A stretch of 64,000 nucleotides of DNA from Hyphomonas sp. (GTDB lineage: Bacteria; Pseudomonadota; Alphaproteobacteria; Caulobacterales; Hyphomonadaceae). The position numbers and the translations under genes were made by a program. The notes beneath the pieces are model-generated. The model ran no database searches, was not told where the DNA came from, and was given only the letters and a program-made list of their open reading frames with translations. This document shows positions 1 to 8,868 of this stretch, one piece after another; the first letter of the stretch is position 1, and every line of letters begins with the position of its first letter. The stretch covers positions 186,001-250,000 of the forward strand of contig PACZ01000024.1 of the NCBI GenBank assembly GCA_002700305.1, read 5' to 3'.

Positions 1-438
1 GCTGGCGCACCTCCGCCTGTAGATCTGGCCGAAGAAGTTCGCATTGGCGGGTTTGTACGGAGCCTGATCCAGCGGGGGCTCGTCAACGCCGTCCACGATG
101 TCAGCGAAGGGGGCATTGCCTGCGCCGCGACTGAAATGGCCATGGCTTCAGCCTGCGGTGTGACGCTGGTGCCGGACCGCGAACCAGAGACCGAGCGCGC
201 CGAACCCGGCCTGTTTGGCGAAGATCAGGGCCGCTACCTGATCGCCGCGAATGAAGACCAGGTCCGCGAATGGCAATCCCAGGGTTTCCTGCCGACCGCG
301 CTGGGCAAGTTCGGCGGTGACAGTGTCGTCCTCAGAACCGGTCTTGGCCAGGACGGCGCGGAATTCTCGGTACTGCTCTCCAAGCTCCGTGAAGCCCATG
401 AGGGCTGGCTGCCAGCCTATATGAACTCCGTCGACTAA
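1..438 (+). CDS. purL: phosphoribosylformylglycinamidine synthase II, C-terminal part (partial)
   Basis: The gene enters from the left edge in frame 1 and ends at TAA 436-438; 145 C-terminal residues are visible. PurL uses ATP and glutamine-derived ammonia to convert FGAR to FGAM in purine synthesis. The segment has the family's conserved C-terminal pattern (VHDVSEGGIACAATEMA, residues about 33-49 of the fragment) followed by the terminal E-x-P-G-L-F-G-E-D-Q-G-R-Y strand and loop region. The 5' part, with the ATP-binding residues, lies outside the window. An imperfect hairpin just after the stop (about 448-473) has no T tract, so no terminator is claimed. Confidence 0.93.
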   Translation, partial: AGAPPPVDLAEEVRIGGFVRSLIQRGLVNAVHDVSEGGIACAATEMAMASACGVTLVPDREPETERAEPGLFGEDQGRYLIAANEDQVREWQSQGFLPTALGKFGGDSVVLRTGLGQDGAEFSVLLSKLREAHEGWLPAYMNSVD

Positions 439-565
439 ACGCACCGTCTCCCCGATCTCATCGGAGAGGGGGCAGCATATTAGTTCAGCCCGGGCGCGGC
501 TCAGGCATGCTTACGCTCTGCACACTGAATTAGGTGGTGGAACCAATGGCCGAGTCCTGAAACTT

Positions 566-1585
566 CTACTCCGTGGGAGAGGTCTCTTCCATCGGCCGCG
601 CAGCCGTGTCGAGTTCATCCAGCGACTGGTCTGCCGCTATGGCGGCCTTGACCAGCGTCTCTGCTGAACGGACGAAGAAATCAATCGGGATCGCATCATA
701 ATCATCCGTCGGCTTATGATAGTCCGGATGATCTTCGACGCCGAAATATATGAATGGAATGCCGGCATCATGGAATGCCGCCTGGTCCGACAAATTCGTC
801 CAGTCGTCTGGTCCCTGCTCTGGCCGGTCATGGCCCATCAATATTGTCACCGGTGCTTCGGCGGCGATGCTTTCGACAAACGGCACCAGCCCCGGATAAT
901 GATAGGTTCCTGAGGCATATAGCTCATCCTTGTCAGACCGGCTTACCATGTCGAAATTCAGGTTCAGTGCTATACGGGACAGATCGATCTCCCCAGACCT
1001 GACCAGGGCGCGCGCGCCCAACTGCCCCGGTTCCTCTCCGTCGACGAGGGCGAAGAGAATGTCATGCTGCGGCTTGTGCTGGCTGAACCAGTCCGCCACG
1101 GCAATCAGCGCCGCTACACCGGAGGCGTTGTCGTCCGCTCCGTTGTAAATTTCGCCATCCACAATTCCGAGATGATCGTAGTGAGCTGAAATCACCAGCA
1201 TCTTGCCGCCGGGATTTTGGCCCTCGATAAGCCCCAGAAGGTTCACACCCTGTATCGGCTCGTCACTCTCGGAATCAGGGAGCGGCAGGGCCGTGAAAGG
1301 ATGTTCGTAGGAATTTCCGATTTTCGTCAGGTTCAGCGTTTCAAATCGCTTGCGCAGAAAGCCCTTCGCGGCCTCATTGCCAGGCGTGCCGATGCGGCGG
1401 CCTTCCAACGCATCATTCGACAGGAGTTCTGTAAGGTGCAGCAATTCTCCCGCATCGAGATAATCGGATTGTGGGAGCGCGACTGTCTGCGTTGGAGGAT
1501 GTTTGGGTGTGTTCAGGTACCAGACCAGCCCGAAAGCCAGGAACGCCAATAGCCCCGCCGCAATCGTCCAGACATGTTTTCTCAT
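566..1585 (-). CDS. membrane-anchored M28 family zinc peptidase
   Basis: This 339-residue protein begins with a short basic end and one hydrophobic segment (residues about 7-24), so it is probably a membrane-anchored periplasmic enzyme. The M28 di-zinc aminopeptidase signature is complete: SAHYDHLG (His ligand), NGADDNASG (bridging Asp), DGEE (catalytic and ligand Glu), NFDM (Asp ligand) and a late DYHKPTDD (His ligand). Family members remove N-terminal residues from peptides; substrate specificity cannot be read. It is transcribed against its neighbours and sits between purL and bolA. Confidence 0.88.
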   Translation of the reverse strand: MRKHVWTIAAGLLAFLAFGLVWYLNTPKHPPTQTVALPQSDYLDAGELLHLTELLSNDALEGRRIGTPGNEAAKGFLRKRFETLNLTKIGNSYEHPFTALPLPDSESDEPIQGVNLLGLIEGQNPGGKMLVISAHYDHLGIVDGEIYNGADDNASGVAALIAVADWFSQHKPQHDILFALVDGEEPGQLGARALVRSGEIDLSRIALNLNFDMVSRSDKDELYASGTYHYPGLVPFVESIAAEAPVTILMGHDRPEQGPDDWTNLSDQAAFHDAGIPFIYFGVEDHPDYHKPTDDYDAIPIDFFVRSAETLVKAAIAADQSLDELDTAARPMEETSPTE

Positions 1586-1711
1586 GGAGGGCTCCGCAGA
1601 ATCTCAAGCAGGACGCTAGAAGCCGCGTCAAGCCGGTGCAAGGCTTCCAGTGTCACGCTTGACGGGTGTGCCTCAGCAGCCCAAGTGAACCCGGATTGTG
1701 AGGAGAACCCC

Positions 1712-1942
1712 ATGGGCATGTCGCGCGAAATTCTGATGGAGCACCTGACGGAAGCCTTCCCTGAGGCCGAAATCATTCTCACCGATCTCGCAGGCGACAA
1801 TGACCACTGGCAGGCAGAGATCGTCAGCCCGCAATTCGCCGGCATTCCGCGCGTGAAACAGCATCAGATGGTCTATGCGGCGCTGAAGGGAAAGATGGGC
1901 GGCGAGCTGCATGCGCTTGCCTTGAAAACCCGCGCGCCCTGA
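1712..1942 (+). CDS. bolA: BolA family protein
   Basis: A 76-residue protein with the short BolA fold. The central D-L-A-G-D-N-D-H-W stretch and the C-terminal RVKQHQMVYAAL...GGELHALALKT region are typical of BolA proteins that pair with monothiol CGFS glutaredoxins to hold or traffic a [2Fe-2S] cluster; the His in HALALKT is the expected ligand. ATG 1712 is chosen because GAGGAG lies about 7 bases upstream; the frame is open further upstream but without a plausible start. A CGFS glutaredoxin lies 2 kb downstream (3949), so the partner pair is split only by a peptidase gene. Confidence 0.92.
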   Translation: MGMSREILMEHLTEAFPEAEIILTDLAGDNDHWQAEIVSPQFAGIPRVKQHQMVYAALKGKMGGELHALALKTRAP

Positions 1943-2008
1943 CACAGCCTGAAGATTGACCTTACGAAGGGTTCACGGTCTTCTCCGCCTAAATTGAGGA
2001 GATCGTCC

Positions 2009-3865
2009 ATGAAAAGAATCACCCTTTCCGCCAGTCTCGTTGCGCTGTGTGCGGCGATGACGTCCTGCGCAGCTGCCACGACGCCGGAAGCAGAAGAAAC
2101 CATCGTCACTGCGCCTGAGGTCGATGAAGAAGCCGCCGAAATCGCGGAAGCGACCGCGTTCGTCGCCCGCGCTGAAGCCGAACTGGCCGCCCTCAGCAAG
2201 GTCACGGCGCTCGCCTACTGGGCAAACGAGACAAATATCACTGACGAGACCGATGCCGCCGCCGCCGAAGCTGGCGCGAAGATGACGAAACTCGCGGTGT
2301 CTCTCGCCAACGAGTCCAAGAAATACGATGTCGACATCATGCCCTATGATGTCGCCCGCAAGATCCGCATCCTACGCAGCGGCATCACCATTCCCGCCCC
2401 GTCCCGTGAAGGCGCAGCCGAAGAGCTGTCCGCGATCACGACTGACCTCAGCTCGACCTATGGCAAGGGGAAGTTTGAGTACAAGGGCGAGATGATCAAT
2501 CTGGATCAGGCTTCCACGATCATCGAAACCTCGCGCGACCCGGAAGAACTGAAAGCCGTCTGGGAAGGATGGCGCACGGTCTCGCCGCCGATGAAGGACA
2601 ATTACGCCAAGATGGTGGAGCTCGCCAATGAAGGCGCTCAGGAGCTCGGCTACCCAACTCTGGATAAGATGTGGCTGTCCAATTACGACATGCCGCCCGA
2701 AGAGATGGAGGCAGAAGTCCAGCGCCTCTGGAGCCAGGTGGAACCGCTCTACAAGGATCTGCACTGCTACGCCCGAACCAAGCTGAACGCGCAGTATGGC
2801 GACGACGTCCAGCCTGCGACCGGTCCGATCCGGGCCGATCTGCTTGGTAATATGTGGGCCCAGCAATGGTCTTCCATCTATGACATCGTGAAGCCGGACA
2901 CTGCGCCCGTCAGCTACGATCTGACGACGCGGCTCAATGAAAAGGGCTACACCCCGATCAAGATGGTCGAGACCGGCGAAGGCTTCTTCACATCTCTCGG
3001 TCTTGAGCCACTGCCGGAAACCTTCTGGGAGCGCTCCATGATCGTGCGTCCGGAAGGCAAGGAAGTGGTTTGCCACGCCTCCGCCTGGGATCTGGATGAC
3101 GAAGAAGATGTGCGTATCAAAATGTGCACCGAGGTGAATTCGGAAGACTTCTTCACGGTCCACCACGAGCTTGGCCACAATTTCTACCAGCGCGCCTACA
3201 AGGATCAGCCTTACCTCTACAAGAACGGCGCCCATGACGGTTTCCACGAGGCGATCGGGGATTTCATCGCCCTGTCGATCACGCCGGAATACTTGGAGCA
3301 GATCGGTCTGATCACCGAAGAGGAAAAGCCGGGCCCCGATGCCGATACGGCGCTCCTGATGCAGACCGCGCTCGACAAGATCGCTTTCCTGCCATTCGCC
3401 CTGACGGTCGACAGCTGGCGCTGGGACGTTTTGAACGGCACCACACCGCCGGAAGACTACAATAAGGCCTGGTGGGAGCTGCGCCTGAAGAACCAGGGGA
3501 TCGTGCCGCCCGCACCGCGCCCGGCCGATGCCTTCGACCCCGGCGCCAAGTATCACATCCCGGGCAACACGCCTTACCTGCGCTATTTCCTGTCCTTTGT
3601 GATGCAGTTCCAGTTCCACAAGGCCGCCTGTGAGCAGGCCGGCTGGGAAGGCCCGCTGCACCGCTGCTCGATCTACGGCAACAAGGAAGTCGGCGAACGT
3701 TTCAACGAAATGCTCGAGGCTGGCATGTCCCGTCCATGGCCGGAAACGCTGGAGAAATTCACGGGCACCCGTGAAATGGACGCCAGCGCCATGGTCGAAT
3801 ATTTCGAGCCCCTGACCGAGTATCTGGACGAGCAGAATGAGGGCCAGTCCTGCGGTTGGGACTAG
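2009..3865 (+). CDS. M2 family peptidyl-dipeptidase (ACE-like) lipoprotein
   Basis: A 618-residue zinc dipeptidyl carboxypeptidase of the angiotensin-converting-enzyme family. The N-terminus is a signal peptide ending in a lipobox-like M-T-S-C (Cys about residue 21), so the protein is probably lipidated and periplasmic or surface-attached. The HEXXH zinc site is H386-E387-L-G-H390, and the third ligand is E414 in HEAIGDF. Length matches single-domain bacterial M2 enzymes. ATG 2009 is preferred over the in-frame TTG 1994 because GAGGAGAT sits 6-13 bases upstream of the ATG. A physiological substrate cannot be inferred. Confidence 0.9.
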   Translation: MKRITLSASLVALCAAMTSCAAATTPEAEETIVTAPEVDEEAAEIAEATAFVARAEAELAALSKVTALAYWANETNITDETDAAAAEAGAKMTKLAVSLANESKKYDVDIMPYDVARKIRILRSGITIPAPSREGAAEELSAITTDLSSTYGKGKFEYKGEMINLDQASTIIETSRDPEELKAVWEGWRTVSPPMKDNYAKMVELANEGAQELGYPTLDKMWLSNYDMPPEEMEAEVQRLWSQVEPLYKDLHCYARTKLNAQYGDDVQPATGPIRADLLGNMWAQQWSSIYDIVKPDTAPVSYDLTTRLNEKGYTPIKMVETGEGFFTSLGLEPLPETFWERSMIVRPEGKEVVCHASAWDLDDEEDVRIKMCTEVNSEDFFTVHHELGHNFYQRAYKDQPYLYKNGAHDGFHEAIGDFIALSITPEYLEQIGLITEEEKPGPDADTALLMQTALDKIAFLPFALTVDSWRWDVLNGTTPPEDYNKAWWELRLKNQGIVPPAPRPADAFDPGAKYHIPGNTPYLRYFLSFVMQFQFHKAACEQAGWEGPLHRCSIYGNKEVGERFNEMLEAGMSRPWPETLEKFTGTREMDASAMVEYFEPLTEYLDEQNEGQSCGWD

Positions 3866-3948
3866 GCGTCGCCTGCACAGGATGGGGGCGGCCTGCTTGA
3901 CGCCGCCCCTTATCCACCACACATCACGGGAAATCCGGAGATATCACC

Positions 3949-4287
3949 ATGACCGACCAAGCCACGCTCGACGCCATCAAGACGGCTGTAGAAAGCAATG
4001 ACGTTGTCCTTTTCATGAAAGGCACACCGACCTTCCCGCAGTGCGGCTTCTCATCCGTTGTGGTGCAGGTGCTGGACTATCTGGGCGTTGAGTATGTCGC
4101 GACGAATGTTCTGGAAAACCAGGCCGTCCGCGAAGGCATCAAGGTCTATTCGGAATGGCCGACTATCCCTCAGCTATACGTGAAGGGTGAGTTCGTCGGC
4201 GGCTGCGACATCATCAAGGAGATGTTCGAAAGCGGCGAACTGCGCGATTTCCTGAAGGAAAAAGGTATCGAGCTGGAAGACGCCTGA
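3949..4287 (+). CDS. grxD: monothiol glutaredoxin, Grx4/GrxD type
   Basis: A 112-residue CGFS glutaredoxin with active motif P-Q-C32-G-F-S35, KGTP before it, WPTIPQLY and a GGCDI glutathione-binding loop. This class is not a general disulfide reductase; it binds a glutathione-ligated [2Fe-2S] cluster and works with BolA in Fe-S trafficking and iron sensing. GGAGAT about 8 bases upstream supports the start. The nearby bolA gene (1712) agrees with this role. Confidence 0.95.
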   Translation: MTDQATLDAIKTAVESNDVVLFMKGTPTFPQCGFSSVVVQVLDYLGVEYVATNVLENQAVREGIKVYSEWPTIPQLYVKGEFVGGCDIIKEMFESGELRDFLKEKGIELEDA

Positions 4288-4291
4288 CACC

Positions 4292-4696
4292 TCACGCGAA
4301 GAAATACAGCGCGATCAGGATCAGGATCGGCACCAGAGACATGCCGAACAAATTGCGCGTGAAGGCGTAAGTGCCGATCCATTTGTCGATTTCCGCATCA
4401 CCGCTCTCTGCAGTCCGCGTGACCATCTCGACATTGTCGCCCTTGATGACGGTATCGTCAGACAGGATGTATTTCTGAAGCGATCCTTCCAGCAGCAGCG
4501 CCCCGAAATAGAAGAGTCCGCTGAAGCTGATACTGGCGAACGCAAAGGCCATCACGATCGGCGCGACTTCAGGCTTTCGGAACTGCCCCATCAGCCAGAG
4601 CGACAGGATCAGGACGCCCGCCCCGACCATCAGGGAAGCGATCTGGATGATCCTGAGGCGCCTGAAATTCGGCTTGGAATCCGAGTTATCAGCCAT
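4292..4696 (-). CDS. small inner-membrane protein of unknown function
   Basis: About 134 residues. After a short polar N-terminus there are two adjacent hydrophobic segments (about residues 17-35 and 45-70), then a charged stretch of about 40 residues, then a third hydrophobic segment at the extreme C-terminus. I do not recognise a family. ATG at 4696 is chosen because GGGAGGA precedes it by 8 bases on the minus strand; an in-frame start 30 bases upstream lacks this signal. It is convergent with grxD and divergent from rimO. Confidence 0.7.
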   Translation of the reverse strand: MADNSDSKPNFRRLRIIQIASLMVGAGVLILSLWLMGQFRKPEVAPIVMAFAFASISFSGLFYFGALLLEGSLQKYILSDDTVIKGDNVEMVTRTAESGDAEIDKWIGTYAFTRNLFGMSLVPILILIALYFFA

Positions 4697-4749
4697 GCGG
4701 TGCGTCCTCCCGCTTTCCTGTCCCACGCTTTCAATATAGCAGAGCGGGC

Positions 4750-6102
4750 ATGGACACGACCACCCGCCCCGCCCCGATCCGCCCGACGCAGCCGAAAGTC
4801 GGCATCGTCTCGCTTGGCTGCCCGAAAGCGCTCGTTGATTCCGAGCGTATCATCACGCGCCTGCGTGCCGAAGGCTACCAGATCGCCCCGGATTATTCCG
4901 GCGCGGACCTCGTTCTGGTGAACACCTGCGGCTTCCTCGACAGCGCCCGGGATGAGAGCCTGGAAGCCATTGGCGAAGCGATCGAAGCGAACGGCAAAGT
5001 GATCGTGACAGGGTGCCTTGGTGCCGAACCGGACGTCATCGAAAAAGCGCACCCCAAAGTGCTCGCGATTACGGGTCCGCATCAGTATGAGGCGGTGATG
5101 GATGCCGTGCATACGCATCTTACTCCGCCGCACAATCCGCATCTGGATCTGCTGCCTGAGGCTGGGCTGCGCCTCACGCCTCGCCATTACGCCTATCTGA
5201 AAATCTCCGAAGGCTGTAATAACCGCTGCAGTTTCTGCATCATCCCGAAGCTCCGCGGGGACCTCGTCTCCCGTCCGATCCACCACGTGCTGACCGAAGC
5301 CGAACAGCTTGTGAAAGCGGGCGTCAAAGAGCTCCTTGTTATCAGCCAGGATACGTCCGCTTACGGTCTCGATGTCCGCTACAAACCGGAGACCTGGCGC
5401 GGCACCGAATACGAGACCCGCTTCCTTGATCTGGCGAAGGGGCTCGGAAGCCTCGGCGTATGGACGCGGATGCACTATGTCTATCCCTACCCGCACGTCG
5501 ACGCGGTCATCCCGATGATGGCGGAAGGGCTGATCACGCCCTATCTTGACATCCCCTTCCAGCACGCCTCGGCGAATGTATTGAAAGCGATGAAGCGCCC
5601 GGCCAAGCAGGACAAGGTTCTGGAACGCATCCAGCAATGGCGCCGCGATGTGCCGGATCTGGCGATCCGCTCCACCTTCATTGTCGGCTTCCCGGGTGAG
5701 ACCGAAGAAGACTTTGAAATCCTGCTCGACTTCATCCGCGAAGCGAAGATCGATCGCGCCGGCTGCTTCCAGTATGAGAACGTCGCCCACGCTGACAGCC
5801 GCACTCTGCCAGATCACGTGCCGGATGACGTGAAAGAAGACCGTTGGCACCGCTTCATGCAGGTCCAGGCCGAAATCTCAGCCGCTCGTGCGGAAGCTCA
5901 GGTCGGTACGGTTCAGGACGTGATCGTCGATGGAGCTGATAAAGAAGAGCCTGGTATCATGATCGCCCGCACGAAGGCCGATGCGCCAGACGTCGACGCG
6001 GTCGTGTATCTGGACAACGCGACCCACCTGAAACCGGGTGACATCGTGCCGGCGAATATCACCGGCGCCGACGATTACGACCTTTACGCGACGCCGGCCT
6101 GA
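4750..6102 (+). CDS. rimO: ribosomal protein S12 methylthiotransferase RimO
   Basis: A 450-residue radical-SAM methylthiotransferase that adds a methylthio group to a conserved Asp of ribosomal protein S12. The N-terminal UPF0004 domain has three cluster cysteines (V-S-L-G-C, N-T-C-G-F, V-T-G-C). The radical-SAM CX3CX2C motif is C156-N-N-R-C160-S-F-C163. [13 protein letters not shown] marks the SAM domain, and the last 70 residues form a TRAM-like RNA-binding domain. The [12 protein letters not shown] variant is characteristic of RimO rather than MiaB. Its last 19 bases overlap the 3' end of the convergent gene. Confidence 0.95.
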   Translation: MDTTTRPAPIRPTQPKVGIVSLGCPKALVDSERIITRLRAEGYQIAPDYSGADLVLVNTCGFLDSARDESLEAIGEAIEANGKVIVTGCLGAEPDVIEKAHPKVLAITGPHQYEAVMDAVHTHLTPPHNPHLDLLPEAGLRLTPRHYAYLKISEGCNNRCSFCIIPKLRGDLVSRPIHHVLTEAEQLVKAGVKELLVISQDTSAYGLDVRYKPETWRGTEYETRFLDLAKGLGSLGVWTRMHYVYPYPHVDAVIPMMAEGLITPYLDIPFQHASANVLKAMKRPAKQDKVLERIQQWRRDVPDLAIRSTFIVGFPGETEEDFEILLDFIREAKIDRAGCFQYENVAHADSRTLPDHVPDDVKEDRWHRFMQVQAEISAARAEAQVGTVQDVIVDGADKEEPGIMIARTKADAPDVDAVVYLDNATHLKPGDIVPANITGADDYDLYATPA

Positions 6103-6788
6103 GCGTGCATTCGCGCGCCGGCCTCACGCGCTTCGGCCCGGCGCTGATCCATCAGCCTCGCCATCATGCGGTTATAGGCTTCGAGTGTCTCCGGCTCGGC
6201 CAATTCGGGCCGGCCGCCGGGATAAGGTGGAGCGGGCGCGTATTCGTACCCCAGGGTGAGTGCCTTGGCGTAAGCCTCTCCGGCGATCTCCGCCACCATG
6301 GTCAGCGCGAAATCGATCCCTGCCGTGACGCCGCCACCGGTGAACGTATTGCCGTCGCGCACGACCCGGCCTTCGTCCACAGTCGCGCCGAATTCCGTGA
6401 GCAACTCCCGCCAGGCCCAGTGACACGCCGCGCGCTTGCCCTGCAGCAGCCCGGCGGCCCCGAGGATGAGCGATCCCGTGCAGACCGAGGTGACATATGT
6501 CGCCCCCTGCCCGAGACGGCGGACCTCAGCGACAAAGGCCTCGTCCAGGGCGATTTGCGTTGCGGTCACACCGCCAGGAATGCAAAGCAGATCGCAGCGG
6601 TCGATGTCGGACAGTTTTACCGTACTGCCAATGACGAGGTTGCCTTCGGCCACGATGTCTCCGCCATCTCGGCTGGCGATCACGGTCTGCGCATCCGGTA
6701 GTCGGCACAGGATCTGGTGTGGTCCGGTAAAGTCCAGATGAGTCATGTTATCGTAGACGGCAAATACGGTGGTGAATGGCTGGCTCAT
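6084..6788 (-). CDS. DJ-1/PfpI family protein, isonitrile-hydratase-like
   Basis: A 234-residue single-domain DJ-1/PfpI protein. The nucleophile elbow T-S-V-C-T-G-S and the later [11 protein letters not shown] match the isonitrile hydratase (InhA-like) branch, which hydrates isonitriles to N-substituted formamides. The acidic residue expected near the N-terminus is present ([12 protein letters not shown]). A strong AAGGAGG precedes the ATG at 6788. The divergent neighbour is a GlxA-type regulator carrying the same fold, so the pair may be a regulated enzyme and its regulator. The exact substrate is uncertain. Confidence 0.85.
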   Translation of the reverse strand: MSQPFTTVFAVYDNMTHLDFTGPHQILCRLPDAQTVIASRDGGDIVAEGNLVIGSTVKLSDIDRCDLLCIPGGVTATQIALDEAFVAEVRRLGQGATYVTSVCTGSLILGAAGLLQGKRAACHWAWRELLTEFGATVDEGRVVRDGNTFTGGGVTAGIDFALTMVAEIAGEAYAKALTLGYEYAPAPPYPGGRPELAEPETLEAYNRMMARLMDQRRAEAREAGARMHAQAGVA

Positions 6789-6855
6789 GGTCGGCCTCCT
6801 TGCTGGCCTGCTCTTTCTCGCCTAAGAGCCGTTTGGCAGAAAGGACATTGTTCCC

Positions 6856-7842
6856 ATGTTTTCCGCCACTCCAGCTCCCCGTGAAATCGGTGTCCTCATC
6901 TTTGAAGATTTCCAGCTGCTCGATGCTGCCGGGCCGATTTCCGTGTTCGAGATGCCCAATCGCGGACTGGAGCCGTCCCCTTACCGGCTCACAGTTTACT
7001 CCCTTGAGGGCGGACCCATCCGGGCGTCCTGCGGTGTGACCATGCAATCGGAACGCCTGCCCCCGAACCTGAACCTCGACACCCTGATCGTGTCTGGCGG
7101 TGAAGGAACAAGGCAAGCCATGACTGATCACAAAATACTAAGCGCAATCAAACGCTTGTCGAACAATGCCAGACGGACAACCTCAGTCTGCTCAGGTGCA
7201 ATTCTGCTGGCCGCCACAGGCCTTCTGAACGAGCGCCGCGCGACCACACATTGGCGCCGCTGCGCCGACATGCAGCGGCATTTTCCGGAGGTCTCCGTCG
7301 AACCAGACCGGATCTTTGTTCAGGATGGGAAGTTCTGGACATCCGCTGGAATTACTGCCGGGATCGACCTTGCCCTGGCGCTCGTGGAAGACGACCTCGG
7401 CGAAGACGTCGCACGCCGCTCCGCCCGCGAGCTCGTGGTGCACCATCGCCGCTATGGCGGCCAATCACAGTTCTCCGTGATGCAGGACATCGAACGGGCG
7501 TCCGGCAGATTCGATTCCCTCATCGACTGGATCCGCACCCATCTGGCAACCGATCTGAGCGTAGATGTGCTGGCAGAAAAAGTGGGCATGAGCCCTCGGA
7601 ATTTTGCGAGGGTTTTCCGGTCAGAAACCGGAACGACACCGGCGCGGTTTGTCGGGAAACTCCGTCTGGAGTCGGCCCGCCACCTGGTCGAAACAACATC
7701 TCGTCCGCTTCTTCAGATCTCACAGGATACCGGTTTTGGAGACACAGAGCGCATGCGCACCTCCTTTATTCGAGCCTACGGCCAGCCGCCCATGGTTCTG
7801 CGCAGACAAGGACGTGGTGGAGTCAGTATGCTCGAAAACTGA
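6856..7842 (+). CDS. GlxA-type transcriptional regulator (DJ-1/PfpI + AraC HTH)
   Basis: A 328-residue regulator. Residues about 10-195 form a DJ-1/PfpI sensor domain with its own T-S-V-C-S-G-A elbow and a T-A-G-I-D-L-A motif. Residues about 220-320 form an AraC-type double helix-turn-helix (M-S-P-R-N-F-A-R-V-F-R, then GFGD...FIRAYGQPP), the standard C-terminal signature. Such regulators control nearby catabolic or detoxification genes, and the divergent gene at 6084-6788 shares the 67-bp intergenic space. AGAAAGGA 11 bases upstream supports the start. Confidence 0.9.
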   Translation: MFSATPAPREIGVLIFEDFQLLDAAGPISVFEMPNRGLEPSPYRLTVYSLEGGPIRASCGVTMQSERLPPNLNLDTLIVSGGEGTRQAMTDHKILSAIKRLSNNARRTTSVCSGAILLAATGLLNERRATTHWRRCADMQRHFPEVSVEPDRIFVQDGKFWTSAGITAGIDLALALVEDDLGEDVARRSARELVVHHRRYGGQSQFSVMQDIERASGRFDSLIDWIRTHLATDLSVDVLAEKVGMSPRNFARVFRSETGTTPARFVGKLRLESARHLVETTSRPLLQISQDTGFGDTERMRTSFIRAYGQPPMVLRRQGRGGVSMLEN

Positions 7843-7871
7843 ATGCAATTTATCGAATTTCGACGATTGAC

Positions 7872-7888
7872 TTATCGTATTACGATAA
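7872..7888. promoter_or_regulatory. perfect 17-bp palindrome upstream of the DUF2807 pair (candidate operator)
   Basis: The sequence is TTATCGTA-T-TACGATAA: two exact 8-base arms around one base, 31 bp upstream of the first DUF2807 gene. A second smaller palindrome, TCGAA-T-TTCGA, lies at 7853-7863. The symmetry suits a dimeric repressor and the local base composition is AT-rich as in a promoter. Which regulator binds is unknown; no candidate is adjacent apart from the upstream GlxA-type gene. Confidence 0.45.
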
Positions 7889-7918
7889 TTCATAGTGCCT
7901 CCAACTCAAGGAGCTCCC

Positions 7919-8851
7919 ATGACCCGCACCGCTATTTGTCTCGCCGCACTCTCGATGCTAACCGCACCGGCCGCTTTTGCAGACACCAAAACCTATCCCG
8001 CACAATCCTTTTCATCGATTGAAGCAGCCGGTCCGATCGACGTCGTTTACGAACCGTCCGCAACACCCGGAATTGTTGTCGAACAGGCGGAAGGTGACTT
8101 CAGCGATGTCTATCTGGACTTCGACGGCGACACGCTGATCGTATCCCGCAACAGCGTGCGTGACCGCTCGGGCTGGTTCAATAATGTATCGATCCGAGTG
8201 AAAAACGACCGGAAAATCGTGAAGGTCAACGGCAAGCGAGTGCCCTATTATATCGTTCGAGTGTCCGGTCCGGATCTGAACGGTGTTGTTTCAAAGAACT
8301 CAGCCAAACTCACCGCGACGGGTCTGGACAGCGAGACTTTCGACGCGCGTGCTTCGTCCAGCGGGGATCTCGTCCTTGCCGGCGCCGCTGCCTCAGCCAA
8401 GCTCCACGCATCCTCCAGCGGCGATATTTTCGCCGAGGAACTCCGAGCCGGAACGCTGACCCTGCACGCCTCTTCCAGCGGGGACATCGAGTCTGCTTCC
8501 TACGGGACCGGACCAATCCGGATTGAAGCGTCTTCGAGCGGCGACATTGAACTGGAATCCCACGGCGCCGCAAATTTCATTATCGATGCCTCATCCAGCG
8601 CCGACATCGAGCTGTCCGGTGCATGCAGCGGCATCGAGGTCGAAGCCTCTTCAAGCGCAGACGTCGATGCAAACGACCTGCTTTGCGGCACCGCCAATAT
8701 CTCTGCGTCCAGCAGCGCAGACGTCAGCGTTCATGCCACTGATAGCGTGACCGCCCAGGCTTCAAGCGGCGGCGACATCTACGTGTCCGGAAACCCTGCA
8801 ACGCGCGACATCTCCAGGTCGAGCGGCGGCGACATCGATTTCGGCAGCTGA
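7919..8851 (+). CDS. secreted DUF2807 (GIN-domain) beta-helix protein
   Basis: A 310-residue protein with a cleavable signal peptide (about residues 1-21, ending A-F-A-D). It has a DUF2807-type head (E-A-A-G-P-I-D-V-V-Y) and then at least nine imperfect repeats centred on A-S-S-S-G-D/A-D or S-S-G-G-D, spaced roughly 16-22 residues. Such spacing is expected of a right-handed beta-helix with a serine ladder. No catalytic residues are recognised. ATG 7919 is chosen because AAGGAG lies 5-10 bases upstream. The shorter gene that follows is a paralogue, 17 bases downstream. Confidence 0.85.
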   Translation: MTRTAICLAALSMLTAPAAFADTKTYPAQSFSSIEAAGPIDVVYEPSATPGIVVEQAEGDFSDVYLDFDGDTLIVSRNSVRDRSGWFNNVSIRVKNDRKIVKVNGKRVPYYIVRVSGPDLNGVVSKNSAKLTATGLDSETFDARASSSGDLVLAGAAASAKLHASSSGDIFAEELRAGTLTLHASSSGDIESASYGTGPIRIEASSSGDIELESHGAANFIIDASSSADIELSGACSGIEVEASSSADVDANDLLCGTANISASSSADVSVHATDSVTAQASSGGDIYVSGNPATRDISRSSGGDIDFGS

Positions 8852-8868
8852 TCATAAGGACCGCCCCC

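Noticed and set aside
439-480. Terminator after purL
   Set aside because: An imperfect stem (about 448-473) is present but has a mismatch and no T run, so it is not called.
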